Shown here piece after piece: positions 43,825 through 52,629 of a stretch of 64,000 nucleotides of DNA. This DNA is from Pseudomonas sp. KK4 (GTDB taxonomy: Bacteria > Pseudomonadota > Gammaproteobacteria > Pseudomonadales > Pseudomonadaceae): NCBI RefSeq assembly GCF_001984065.1, contig NZ_LYVP01000022.1, positions 1 to 64,000 on the forward strand, written 5' to 3'. Every line of letters starts with the position of its first letter. The first letter of the stretch is position 1. The notes under the pieces were generated by a model. The model was not told the DNA's origin, ran no database searches, and saw nothing but the letters and a program-made list of their open reading frames with translations. The translations under genes and the position numbers were made by a program.

Positions 43825-45896
43825 GTGAGTTGCAGCAAGCATTCGACGCTCTGCGAGAGGACATTCTTCTTGAAGCAGAAGCACGAGGCATTTTCCAGCA
43901 AGAGGCTTTTTTCGAACTCTATGCCGCAACGGCGTCAGAAAACGGTGACACCATCGACTTGGAGTACACCCACAGTCACAAGGAAGGTGGGCGGCAGCCA
44001 TATCGAATCGACGGATACGGATTTGATAACGATCGAGGAACGCTTTATCTAGCAGTTTGCGATTACCGAAGCGGAGCGGAACTGGAATCTCTAAACAATG
44101 ACCGTCTGACCTCAGCTCTAAAGCAAGCCACCACCTTTCTCGAGAATGCCTGTTCATCGGTGTTTATCAATTCAATTGAGGAGACAAGCCCTGCGTTTAC
44201 AGCAGCCTATCCGATCTATTCAGCACGTGATCTCATCAAGAGAGTACGCATTATCCTTTTTTCCAACGCCCGTCTGGTGACCAGACGGCCGCCGCAACTC
44301 TGCGAGCAAGTGGGTGGCCTGCCAATTGTTTATAGCGTGCTTGATACGAATCGTTATTTCGAAATCCAGAAAAGTTTTCGAATATCAGAGTCTATCGAGG
44401 TCAATATCGCTGACATTGCCGGACAGCCCCTTGCCTGCCTCAAGGCTTCGACAGATACCGAGGAACATCAATCCTACCTTCTTGCCATCCCAGGCTCAGT
44501 GCTCGCTGAAATCTACGGCCTATACGGAGCGCGACTACTTGAACAGAATGTCCGGACATATCTCCAGGCTAAGACGAAAGTAAACAAGGGTATCTTGGAC
44601 ACGATCAAGAAGACGCCTGAGATGTTCTTCGCTTACAATAATGGCCTAACCGCAACAGCATCGGGAGTTAAGCTCGAGACACTCAAAGACGGGCAACTTG
44701 GAATAGCAGCTATTCAAAACCTTCAGATCGTCAATGGCGGCCAGACGACGGCGTCTATTCTGTACGCAAAGGATGTCGCAAACTCACCGCTTGAACGTGT
44801 TCACGTGCAAATGAAACTTTCAGTAATTCCACCTGCCCATATCGAACAGGTCGTGCCAAATATTTCGCGGTTCGCCAACACGCAGAATCGCATCTCAGAA
44901 GCTGACTTTTTCTCGAGCCATCCATTCCACCTGCAAATGGAGCGTTACTCCAGGATATCGACCGCACCGCCTCAGGACGGTGCGATGACGGGCAACAAAT
45001 GGTTCTATGAGCGCGCGCGCGGGCAGTATCGTGACGGAATGGCTTACGCTTCCGAGGCAGAAAAACGAAAATATCAGCTGGAGTATCCTCGGGACAAGCT
45101 TATCGAAAAAACCGACCTTGCCAAATATCTCCTAAGTTTTGAAAGGAAGCCTTACTTAGTATCGAAAGGCGCGCAGAAAGCATTCATGGCTTTCGCTGAT
45201 CAAACCGCCAAGGCTTGGAAGTCTGCACCTACTCAATTTAATGAAATTTGGTTTAGAAATGCTTGCGCCATGGGGCTGATATTTCGCTGGACCGACAAGT
45301 ATGTTGCTGGCTCTGACTGGTACAGAGATGACCGTGGCTATAAATCCCAGACAGTTGCCTATACACTTTCTTGGATCGCTGAGAAGATTATTCATCAAGG
45401 GAAGGCAAGCCTCGACTGGCAGAACATCTGGAATACTCAATCCGTCCCGGAGGATCTTCAGGAGTTAATCGTGTCTCTTGCACCACAGATTTCCACCGCT
45501 CTCAGAAGTACCTCTGCAAATGTTAGGAACGTCGGAGAGTACTGCAAACTGGAACTTTGCTGGCAAAATATCAAGGCTACAGAATTTAACGCTCCCGCAA
45601 TACCAGATCATCTAGTTCTCGACATTAATGAGATGACGCAAGAGAAAAAAGAGGCGAAGTCGTCTGCAAGGATTGATCGTGAAATAGACTTCGATGTACT
45701 CCTTCACATGCTCGTGCCAAAGGCGGAAATCATTCGCCGAACTGCCGAGCAGCGCAGATTTCTGTCGCCAAAGGCTGACAGGGCCCTTCAGAAGCTTGGA
45801 TCGGGAAATCTTAACTTGGCGAGGCCGGATAAAAATGCCGTTAAGCTCCTTGTGAAGCGAATGGCGGATGAAGGAATGCCAGTCGAAGACATGTAG
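43821..45896 (+). CDS. AIPR family protein (abortive infection phage resistance)
   Basis: 691 residues. The AIPR core is clear in about residues 215-300: YLLAIPGSVLAEIYGLYGAR, LLEQNVRTYLQAKTKVNKGI, FFAYNNGLTATASG, QNLQIVNGGQTTASIL. AIPR proteins are found in plasmid-borne abortive-infection loci and as the fourth gene of MORC-Z1 operons; their biochemical action is unsettled. ATGA overlap with the PD-(D/E)XK gene. Last gene of the operon; a hairpin follows 76 bases downstream. Confidence 0.93.
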   Translation: MSELQQAFDALREDILLEAEARGIFQQEAFFELYAATASENGDTIDLEYTHSHKEGGRQPYRIDGYGFDNDRGTLYLAVCDYRSGAELESLNNDRLTSALKQATTFLENACSSVFINSIEETSPAFTAAYPIYSARDLIKRVRIILFSNARLVTRRPPQLCEQVGGLPIVYSVLDTNRYFEIQKSFRISESIEVNIADIAGQPLACLKASTDTEEHQSYLLAIPGSVLAEIYGLYGARLLEQNVRTYLQAKTKVNKGILDTIKKTPEMFFAYNNGLTATASGVKLETLKDGQLGIAAIQNLQIVNGGQTTASILYAKDVANSPLERVHVQMKLSVIPPAHIEQVVPNISRFANTQNRISEADFFSSHPFHLQMERYSRISTAPPQDGAMTGNKWFYERARGQYRDGMAYASEAEKRKYQLEYPRDKLIEKTDLAKYLLSFERKPYLVSKGAQKAFMAFADQTAKAWKSAPTQFNEIWFRNACAMGLIFRWTDKYVAGSDWYRDDRGYKSQTVAYTLSWIAEKIIHQGKASLDWQNIWNTQSVPEDLQELIVSLAPQISTALRSTSANVRNVGEYCKLELCWQNIKATEFNAPAIPDHLVLDINEMTQEKKEAKSSARIDREIDFDVLLHMLVPKAEIIRRTAEQRRFLSPKADRALQKLGSGNLNLARPDKNAVKLLVKRMADEGMPVEDM

Positions 45897-45971
45897 GAAG
45901 CCAAAATCGCTCCGTCCATGCGCCGTGTAAATAAGGTGGAGAAATCGGAAATTTAACAAGCGTACTCGTCA

Positions 45972-46010
45972 GCCTGCATTTCACTACTCAAAAGAGTACT
46001 GATTGCAGGC
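45972..46010. terminator. Hairpin between convergent AIPR and orphan nuclease genes
   Basis: GCCTGCA...TGCAGGC (outer) with an inner TACTC-AAAA-GAGTA stem. Neither strand has a good T run, so termination may be Rho-assisted or the element may have another role. Confidence 0.45.
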
Positions 46011-46088
46011 GTGAAGAGAGAAAAACCATTGGGCCCTCGGAACAGGGATACGCCTAACAACATGCAGCATTAATTTTCGCAGAACGAA

Positions 46089-47174
46089 TTAAGTAATGCG
46101 AGCAGTCCTAAGATTGTCATCCTCGCAGCGGTGTTCTAAGCTACCGTTCATCAACTGAGCGATACCACGAGCCACTGAGTCAGGATCAGCCAGATTCGAC
46201 AACAGGGCGAAATCGCTCGCGATTAGGGGTTTGTATTTAAGCTTCCCGTCTCCAGTCATAGTAGTATGTCCAGGAGAACGGGCGGTCGTAGATCCTATTA
46301 TTTTCTCAATTGCTGCCATATCAACCGTTCGACCAACAACGATTGCATTCTGCTTGGCTTTGTAATTGTTTATGAGGTACGAAGAGCCGACATTCATGTC
46401 CCAGTATGGCTTTACTACGATGCTATGAATGACATTTATCCCGCCCCTCACCAAATCTCGAATTAAGTAGGCTTCGCCGTTATTGAGTCCGAACTGCAAT
46501 CGTCCCGAATGTTCGTAGGGAAACTTGTGCTTTGCCTCCAGCACCCAAAGCGAATCGCCCACCAGCAAGACCCGGTCAATATTCCAGACGGAGCGAAACC
46601 ATGGCTGTATACCCCAGTTGACAAGCAAACGAGGAACTGCAACCTTCTGCGCCAAACGGCCGCCATAAGTTTCGCGAAGATAGCCCCAGAATGAGGCCAA
46701 CTGGCGGTCCTGCTTACGTACCCGACTATCAACGGTATAGTTCGTGGCGCTTCTGACTGATAGCGTATCCAACAGGGCTTCCAGTTTCTGCCATTCGCTT
46801 GCAGGTCTCCCCTCCCTCACTAGTCTCGCCCTAAACCCTACTCTTTCTACATATTCAACTTGATAGGTAGTGAAGACCTTGCCGAGCGCCATTAGATATC
46901 GCTTGAGACCGGTCTGCTTTGGTTCCTTCCACGATAGAACAAACGCGTAGCCCTGTGCGAACACCTTCGAATTACGCACAACGAATGTATCCACATCCAG
47001 AACACGCACTTCCTCACCTTCCACCAGCGAAGGAATGCGCTCGATTATTTGATCGAACAAACTTTCGACTACCATTCCTTCGGCAACCTGATGCTTGTCG
47101 TAGGAAAGGATTTCAAAGCACGTGTTGGGGTCTGTCAGGTCAAGCGACTCAAGCGCTCCCAGCGGCGTAATCAT
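46089..47174 (-). CDS. Unknown protein with PD-(D/E)XK-like motif
   Basis: 361 residues from MITPLGALESLDLTDPN; I do not recognise the family. Residues 196-220 read VWNIDRVLLVGDSLWVLEAK followed by HKFPYE: D200 and E213-x-K215 after two beta strands, the core layout of PD-(D/E)XK nucleases, with an upstream GYAFVLSWKEPKQTGLKRYL segment. No membrane segment or signal peptide. It stands alone on the minus strand, convergent with the AIPR gene and divergent from the HNH gene. AT-rich like the rest of the island. Could be a solitary defence nuclease, a Holliday-junction-type enzyme or a protein with a degenerate nuclease fold. Confidence 0.8.
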   Translation of the reverse strand: MITPLGALESLDLTDPNTCFEILSYDKHQVAEGMVVESLFDQIIERIPSLVEGEEVRVLDVDTFVVRNSKVFAQGYAFVLSWKEPKQTGLKRYLMALGKVFTTYQVEYVERVGFRARLVREGRPASEWQKLEALLDTLSVRSATNYTVDSRVRKQDRQLASFWGYLRETYGGRLAQKVAVPRLLVNWGIQPWFRSVWNIDRVLLVGDSLWVLEAKHKFPYEHSGRLQFGLNNGEAYLIRDLVRGGINVIHSIVVKPYWDMNVGSSYLINNYKAKQNAIVVGRTVDMAAIEKIIGSTTARSPGHTTMTGDGKLKYKPLIASDFALLSNLADPDSVARGIAQLMNGSLEHRCEDDNLRTARIT

Positions 47175-47200
47175 TCAAGGCACTCTATGATTTTTTCGAT

Positions 47201-47254
47201 GTGCACGACAGGGTTTGAACCCATCAGGTGCTGATTTTGACCGAGGGAGTGCAC
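47201..47254 (-). other. tRNA T-arm-like remnant
   Basis: Read on the minus strand, ATGGG-TTCAAAC-CCTGT forms a T-arm-like hairpin (two wobble pairs) followed by CGTGCAC; GTGCAC recurs at 47249-47254. A full tRNA cannot be folded. It may be a decayed tRNA fragment at an old integration point, or chance. Confidence 0.25.
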
Positions 47255-47421
47255 CAACTACCGAAAAATTACTTGCCCCCCCCGCGGTAAAGTACAGGCA
47301 GATTTTTCATTAAGCATCTTGTTACCTGAGAAGCAGAGAGAATACCCATAAGCCATAAGCATAGACAAGTGGCATGTTGCCATATAGGCTGCGATCTACT
47401 TTAAACGGGGTTGAGCAAGGA

Positions 47422-48207
47422 ATGGCGACTGTCGACTGGAGTCAAATTTTCCACAATTGGGGCATCAAAAGCGTAGCCCCGACCGACAAGAACAAGCAGG
47501 CTTATGTTCTTTCGTCAGAGCAACTTGCAGCGGTTTTGGGTGCCGGTATCGCACCCTCTCTGGAGCGACCAGCCAAGCCCTTCGAAGTGCTCACACCTCT
47601 GGACGCTTGCAAACAATCGGTCAAGGGCTCTTTCTACTTCGCTAAACGATCGACCAACGCGAACAGAGATCCGGAACCTAGAATGGGTCGTGAACTCATC
47701 AGGGCTTGGCTACAGCTGAATGATAGCGTGCTTATTGGCAACATCGGGCAGACGCTGTACGCAATCAAGCTCGACTCCGTCGCAGACATGACAACCGAGG
47801 AAATCACACAAGAGATCGCTCGCAGATCACCACCCTTGTTGGTTTTGACGCTCGCCTTAAAGGCTAAAGCCAAGCCTACAAGTAAGGTCGTTAAAAAAAA
47901 TGAGTTTGCTCGTAACCCTCACGTTGTGGGGGCAGCCATCCATAGGGCACAAAACACCTGTGAAATGCCCGATTGCACCGCGAAGCTGTTTCAAAGAGAC
48001 GACGGAAGTTCTTATCTGGAGGTGCACCATGTTGTCCCTTTGAGCGAAAAAGGCCTAGATAGCCTCGATAACGTTGCAGCTCTTTGCCCCAATTGTCACC
48101 GCCAGCAACATCACAGCAGGGACCGCATCAAATTACGCAGAAAGCTGAAAAATCACATTGAGTTTATTCACGAGCCTTGGATTAGGCTGCTGCTCAATAA
48201 GAAGTAA
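47422..48207 (+). CDS. HNH endonuclease
   Basis: About 261 residues from MATVDWSQIFHNWGIKSVAP; an in-frame ATG at 47374 would add 16 residues, and neither start has a well-placed RBS, so the start is uncertain. The C-terminal HNH domain (last ~85 residues) has the zinc knuckle CEMPDCTA, EVHHVVPLSEKGLDSLDNVA and LCPNCHRQQHH, a complete HNH with McrA-like spacing. The N-terminal ~170 residues are of unknown type and could recognise modified DNA, as in McrA-like enzymes; that is inference. Single gene at the right edge of the AT-richer island. Confidence 0.85.
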   Translation: MATVDWSQIFHNWGIKSVAPTDKNKQAYVLSSEQLAAVLGAGIAPSLERPAKPFEVLTPLDACKQSVKGSFYFAKRSTNANRDPEPRMGRELIRAWLQLNDSVLIGNIGQTLYAIKLDSVADMTTEEITQEIARRSPPLLVLTLALKAKAKPTSKVVKKNEFARNPHVVGAAIHRAQNTCEMPDCTAKLFQRDDGSSYLEVHHVVPLSEKGLDSLDNVAALCPNCHRQQHHSRDRIKLRRKLKNHIEFIHEPWIRLLLNKK

Positions 48208-48396
48208 CTTTCTTGGTCAATAAAAAACAGCGTTCTCCGCAGTACAATGACGGGTGGTGGGCTTTGGAATAAGCTGGTCGCACGTAATTACTCGTATTGG
48301 GAAATTCCAAGGATTTAGGGTGCGCTCAAACAATGGGTGCAACTTAAGTTGTTTACCGTTATTAATATTCTCCCCATCCAAGCATCCGAGTCTGTC

Positions 48397-49359
48397 ATGA
48401 AATTCGACCTCGCCTACTGCCTGAGCCTCGACACCAAACTGTCGATCTACGACGTGCGCGATCTCAATTTCGACGAGACGATGGCCTTCGATTCCGCCAA
48501 GGAACACTTCCAGTGCCCCAACGATGCCTGCCGTTACGCAGTCGACGCGGCCAATGCGTTAGGCACGTTCAACGCCAAGAATGTGAATTACATCCGCACC
48601 CCGCATTTCAAAAACCTGCCCAGCACGCGGCACGTCGAGGATTGCCCTTACGTGAGCCTGAAGACGCCAGCATCAGAGGTGGACGGCGCGGAATCGGATG
48701 AAAGTCGTGAGGAGCATTTTCCGTCGGAGTTGTTGCTGACTCGGCGTGCGTATGTGCGTAAGCCGTCGCAACCGACCGTGGCTGGGGTTAGTCAACGTGA
48801 GGAGCCATCAACACCGACACCGGCCAGCACCGAAGAAGCACCAAATCGGGATTCCGCGCCGGACAAAACCAGCGTTTTCGCCCACCCCGTCGAATGCTTC
48901 GTCTCGAATTTCGAGGACAAGGACCTGCTCAAGCGCATGCCCCTTAAAATCGGTGAGCACGCGGCAACCTACAGCGCCTTCTTCAAGAAAATCGAATACC
49001 TGCAAGACAACAAGGGCCTGATCTACTGGGGCAAGGTCAAGGAGATCAAGGATTACACCCAGAGCTTTCGCATCGATTTCGAGAAGAAGGTCTGGTTTGA
49101 GAAGAAGCCATACTCGGTCAATGTTTACCTGAGCAAGAAGCTGATCGACGGCTACCGCAAGCGCAAGGCGTTTCTGGAGGAGATCAAGCATGCCATCGAC
49201 AGTGGGCGTGAGTTGTATTGCTTCTTTTATGGGGTGACGCCGGTGTTGAAACAGGTACCGAGCAAGAAAAACCCCGAGCAGACGTTCGGGGTGTTCAGTG
49301 CGAACATTGAGAATCTGGATCACTTTATTGTGCGGGAGGCGCCGGGGTTGGAGGGTTAG
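48397..49359 (+). CDS. Unknown protein with CoiA-like Cys/His N-terminal motif
   Basis: 320 residues from MKFDLAYCLSLDTKLSIYDV. Near the N-terminus it has FQCPNDACRYAV, then TPHFKNLPSTRHVEDCPY: a C-x4-C...H-x8-H-x3-C pattern resembling the presumed zinc-binding start of CoiA-like competence-associated proteins. A low-complexity Pro/Ser/Thr/Glu linker (about 85-145) leads to a C-terminal beta-rich domain (LIYWGKVKEIKDYTQSF...). I do not recognise the whole family. The 3' third is GC-rich like core genes; tail-to-tail with the DUF6933-like gene. No clear RBS. Confidence 0.75.
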   Translation: MKFDLAYCLSLDTKLSIYDVRDLNFDETMAFDSAKEHFQCPNDACRYAVDAANALGTFNAKNVNYIRTPHFKNLPSTRHVEDCPYVSLKTPASEVDGAESDESREEHFPSELLLTRRAYVRKPSQPTVAGVSQREEPSTPTPASTEEAPNRDSAPDKTSVFAHPVECFVSNFEDKDLLKRMPLKIGEHAATYSAFFKKIEYLQDNKGLIYWGKVKEIKDYTQSFRIDFEKKVWFEKKPYSVNVYLSKKLIDGYRKRKAFLEEIKHAIDSGRELYCFFYGVTPVLKQVPSKKNPEQTFGVFSANIENLDHFIVREAPGLEG

Positions 49360-49368
49360 CCAACGGCG

Positions 49369-50058
49369 TCAATGGCTCGCTTGAGCCTCTTCGAACTCCC
49401 TAATTTCCCGCCTGATTTCTTGACGCCGACTGCGTGCTTTCTGAATACCGGATTCATCAACGTCGCAGTACTGGCGTAACCAGTGAGCCATCATTTCTTC
49501 ATCCGGTAGCGAGTAACCTTTAGTGCTTTTGTTTCCTCGGACGAAGCCGTTGATCAGTGCGTCAAAGCGGCCTGCCAGGATTTCGTCTGGCGGCAAACTC
49601 CCCCACTCAGCCACATAGTCCTCGAAGATCCAGGCTATTTCCTTGATATGGCCCTGTGCGCTTCGATGACCGCGTTTGTACAGCCGATACTCATGGCTGC
49701 CTTCGGCAAATCGCTCCTGCATGACGTCAGGAGCCATCCATTGCACGGCGTCATGTTGCGTCGCATCACGCATCACTCCGTACTGCCAGCGATCAGTAAA
49801 GCGTTTAACAAAACCCTCGATATCCGCCTTTTTCGCGTCCGCGAAAATCATGCAATACCGGGTTGGCACGTGGATGACGTACAGCACGTGTTTGCGTTGC
49901 ACGATGGTGGCGTGGACCAGCCATTGTTCGGCGGACTCACCGCCTTTATCGTCTTCGATAACGGTGGATGGTGGTTTTTCCACCGGGGTGATTTTTTTGC
50001 CTTTGTGCACGCGGCCGAAGAAGTTGCTGGCCGCTTCGGTGCAGTTGAAGATCAACAT
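49369..50058 (-). CDS. DUF6933-like protein
   Basis: 229 residues from MLIFNCTEAASNFFGRVHKG; a start at 50070 (MRPGM) is also possible. The N-terminal half, with MLIFNCT, the WLVHATIVQRKHVLYVIHVP block and FVKRFTDRW, resembles the DUF6933 family, whose function is unknown. The C-terminus (about 180-229) is charged and probably helical. Lies 50 bases after the bglX stop on the same strand. Confidence 0.7.
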   Translation of the reverse strand: MLIFNCTEAASNFFGRVHKGKKITPVEKPPSTVIEDDKGGESAEQWLVHATIVQRKHVLYVIHVPTRYCMIFADAKKADIEGFVKRFTDRWQYGVMRDATQHDAVQWMAPDVMQERFAEGSHEYRLYKRGHRSAQGHIKEIAWIFEDYVAEWGSLPPDEILAGRFDALINGFVRGNKSTKGYSLPDEEMMAHWLRQYCDVDESGIQKARSRRQEIRREIREFEEAQASH

Positions 50059-50107
50059 GCCTGGTCTCATCTTCGATGATTCGAAAGACGCAAGCTTGGC
50101 AGGGTCC

Positions 50108-52405
50108 TCAAAACAACTCAAACCGCGCCTCTTTCACATCCCGCGAATCCAGGCCGATCATCACGCTGAACGCCCCCGCCTCCGCCGCGTATTCCAGCTT
50201 TGCGTTATAGAACTTCAGGTCCTGTTCGCTCAGGTTGAAGGACACGGTTTTTTCTTCCCCCGCTTGCAGCATGATTCTGCGATAGCGCTTGAGCTCTTTG
50301 ACCGGGCGGCTGATCGAGGCGCTGATGTCGCGGATGTAGAGTTGCACCACGGTGGCGCCGGCGCGTGGGCCGGTGTTTTTTACGACGACGCTGGCGCCCA
50401 GGACTTCGCCGCGGTTGAGGTTGTGGCGGGTCAGGGTAATGTCCGAGACGCTGAATTGGGTGTAGCTCAGGCCGAAACCGAAAGGGTACAGCGGCCCGTA
50501 TTCTTCATCGAAATAGCGCGAGGTTTGCGCGCGTGGGTCATTGGCCTGGTAGGGTCGGTTGGTGTTCAGGTGGTTGTAGTACGTAGGCACCTGGCCCACC
50601 GAGCGTGGGAAAGTGACCGGTAGCTTGCCGGAAGGGTTGTAGTCGCCGAACAGCACGTCGGCGATGGCGTTGCCGCCTTCGGTGCCGCTGTACCAGGTTT
50701 CGAGCACCGCATCGGCCGCGTCGTGTTCCTTGCCGATGGACAGGGCGCGGCCGTTCATCAACACCAGTACCAGGGGCTTGCCGGTGGCTTTGAGGGCCTG
50801 GATCAGCCGTGCCTGGTAAGCCGGCAGGCCCAGGCTTGCGCGACTGGCGCCTTCGTAGGACATGCCGCGCGATTCCCCCACGACTGCCACCACGACATCG
50901 GCATGGCGTGCCACCTCGACCGCTTCCTGCAGCATGCTGGTGGGTGAGCGCGGGTCGACTTCCACGTCGGCGGGGTTGGCGCCGGGGGCGTTGAGGAAGT
51001 TGAGCACTTGCGGATCATCGGTCACATCCGCGCCGCGGGCGTACAACAGTCGCTCGGGTGCGCCCAGGGCGTTGGCGATGCCGTCGTACACCGACACGGC
51101 CTGTGCAGCGGAACCGATGGCGCTCCAGTTGCCGAGGATGTCGAGGCGGCTTTTTGCCAGGGGACCGACGACGGCGATCACAGCGGTCCTGTCCAGCGGC
51201 AGGACGTTGCGCTGGTTTTTCAGCAACACCAGGCTTTTGCGGGCGACATCGCGGGCTTGCTCACGGTGCAGGCGACTTTCGTCGTGGATGTCTTGCGGGT
51301 CATCGCTCACCGCGCCGATGCGTAGATAGGGGTCGGCAAATAGTCCCATGTCGTACTTGGCGCCGAGCACTTCTCTGACAGCGTCATCGATTTCTTCCTG
51401 CGAGACCGCGCCTGAGCGCACCAGGTCCGGCAGCTCATCTCGAAACAGCGTGTCGAACATGCTCATGTTGAGCCCGGCCTTGATCGCCAGCATCGCCGCC
51501 TCGCGCCCGTTGCTGGCCACGCCATGGCTGACCAGATCGGCCACGGCGTTGAAGTCGCTGATGATCAGGCCCTTGAAGCGCCATTGTTTGCGCAGCAGGT
51601 CGCGGATCAACCAGGTGTTGGAGGTGGCAGGCACGCCGTTGATGGCGATGTAGGTCAGCATCATCGCGCCGACGCCCGCCCTCACCGCCGCGCGGTACGG
51701 CGGCAGGTAATCCTGGTACATGCGCGGCAGGCTCATGTCGGCCGAGTTGTAGTCGCGCCCGCCTTCTGCGGCACCGTAAAGGGCGAAGTGTTTGGCGCTG
51801 GCCATGACGTTGCCGGCCACGCCCAGGTTGCTGCCTTGCAGGGCCTCGACCATGGTTGCGGTGTAGCGCGCCGACAACCAGGCATCTTCTCCCCAGCCTT
51901 CCGATGCCCGGCCCCAGCGTGGGTCGCGGGTGATGTCGACCATGGGTGAGAAGACCATGTCCAGGCCGTCATCGCTGGCCTCTTGCGCGGCTGTGCGACC
52001 GGCGAGCGTGACTGCGTCCATGTCCCAGGTGGACGCCAGGCCGATGCCGATCGGAAAAATCGTACGGTGCCCGTGGATGACGTCGTAGGCAAAAAACAGC
52101 GGGATTTTCAGGCGACTGCCCATGGCGGCGTCCTGGAATTCGCGCAGGTCGGCGCGGCCCACGGCGTAGAAGATGCCGCCGACCCGCGATGCCGCCGCCT
52201 CCTGGAGCAATTGTTCGCGCGGGGATTGCACGCCGACGCAATTCAATCTGAGTTGGCCGATTTTTTCGTCGAGGGTCATCTGCTGCAGCAGGTTTTCGAT
52301 GAAGTGGACTTTGGCCGACGCCGACGTCTGGTCAGACAGTCGCTGCGCCAGCACCGGGGCACTCGCCAGCAGAGTCATCAGCACTAGCCAGGCAATTTTG
52401 CGCAT
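50108..52405 (-). CDS. bglX: Periplasmic beta-glucosidase (glycoside hydrolase family 3)
   Basis: Hydrolyses terminal beta-glucosides in the periplasm. 765 residues from MRKIAWLVLMTLLASAPVLA, a clear signal peptide cleaved after about residue 20; the longer frame to 52471 would hide the signal. The GH3 nucleophile aspartate lies in GLIISDFNAVADLV. KHF and SPMVDITRDPRWGRASEGWGED are the other GH3 landmarks. The C-terminal half has the second alpha/beta domain (VVAVVGESRGMSYEGASRA) and the fibronectin III-like end. Length matches BglX. Confidence 0.96.
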   Translation of the reverse strand: MRKIAWLVLMTLLASAPVLAQRLSDQTSASAKVHFIENLLQQMTLDEKIGQLRLNCVGVQSPREQLLQEAAASRVGGIFYAVGRADLREFQDAAMGSRLKIPLFFAYDVIHGHRTIFPIGIGLASTWDMDAVTLAGRTAAQEASDDGLDMVFSPMVDITRDPRWGRASEGWGEDAWLSARYTATMVEALQGSNLGVAGNVMASAKHFALYGAAEGGRDYNSADMSLPRMYQDYLPPYRAAVRAGVGAMMLTYIAINGVPATSNTWLIRDLLRKQWRFKGLIISDFNAVADLVSHGVASNGREAAMLAIKAGLNMSMFDTLFRDELPDLVRSGAVSQEEIDDAVREVLGAKYDMGLFADPYLRIGAVSDDPQDIHDESRLHREQARDVARKSLVLLKNQRNVLPLDRTAVIAVVGPLAKSRLDILGNWSAIGSAAQAVSVYDGIANALGAPERLLYARGADVTDDPQVLNFLNAPGANPADVEVDPRSPTSMLQEAVEVARHADVVVAVVGESRGMSYEGASRASLGLPAYQARLIQALKATGKPLVLVLMNGRALSIGKEHDAADAVLETWYSGTEGGNAIADVLFGDYNPSGKLPVTFPRSVGQVPTYYNHLNTNRPYQANDPRAQTSRYFDEEYGPLYPFGFGLSYTQFSVSDITLTRHNLNRGEVLGASVVVKNTGPRAGATVVQLYIRDISASISRPVKELKRYRRIMLQAGEEKTVSFNLSEQDLKFYNAKLEYAAEAGAFSVMIGLDSRDVKEARFELF

Positions 52406-52629
52406 CGTCCTACGTCCCGAGGGGCCTGTGGGGTCAGCGTCCCCCAAAGGCAAAACAGCGTCTACTGTCATTTGTGACAGGTGCGCATGGCTTTTTTCGA
52501 GATTTGCGAATGGCTACCGCTTGTCAGGAGAAGGGGGGAGCGCTGAAAAATCAATTTGATCCGGACTCAAAACAACTGTACAAAAACACAGTAGATTTTT
52601 GACCAACACTCTCGAGCCCGGAGAACACC

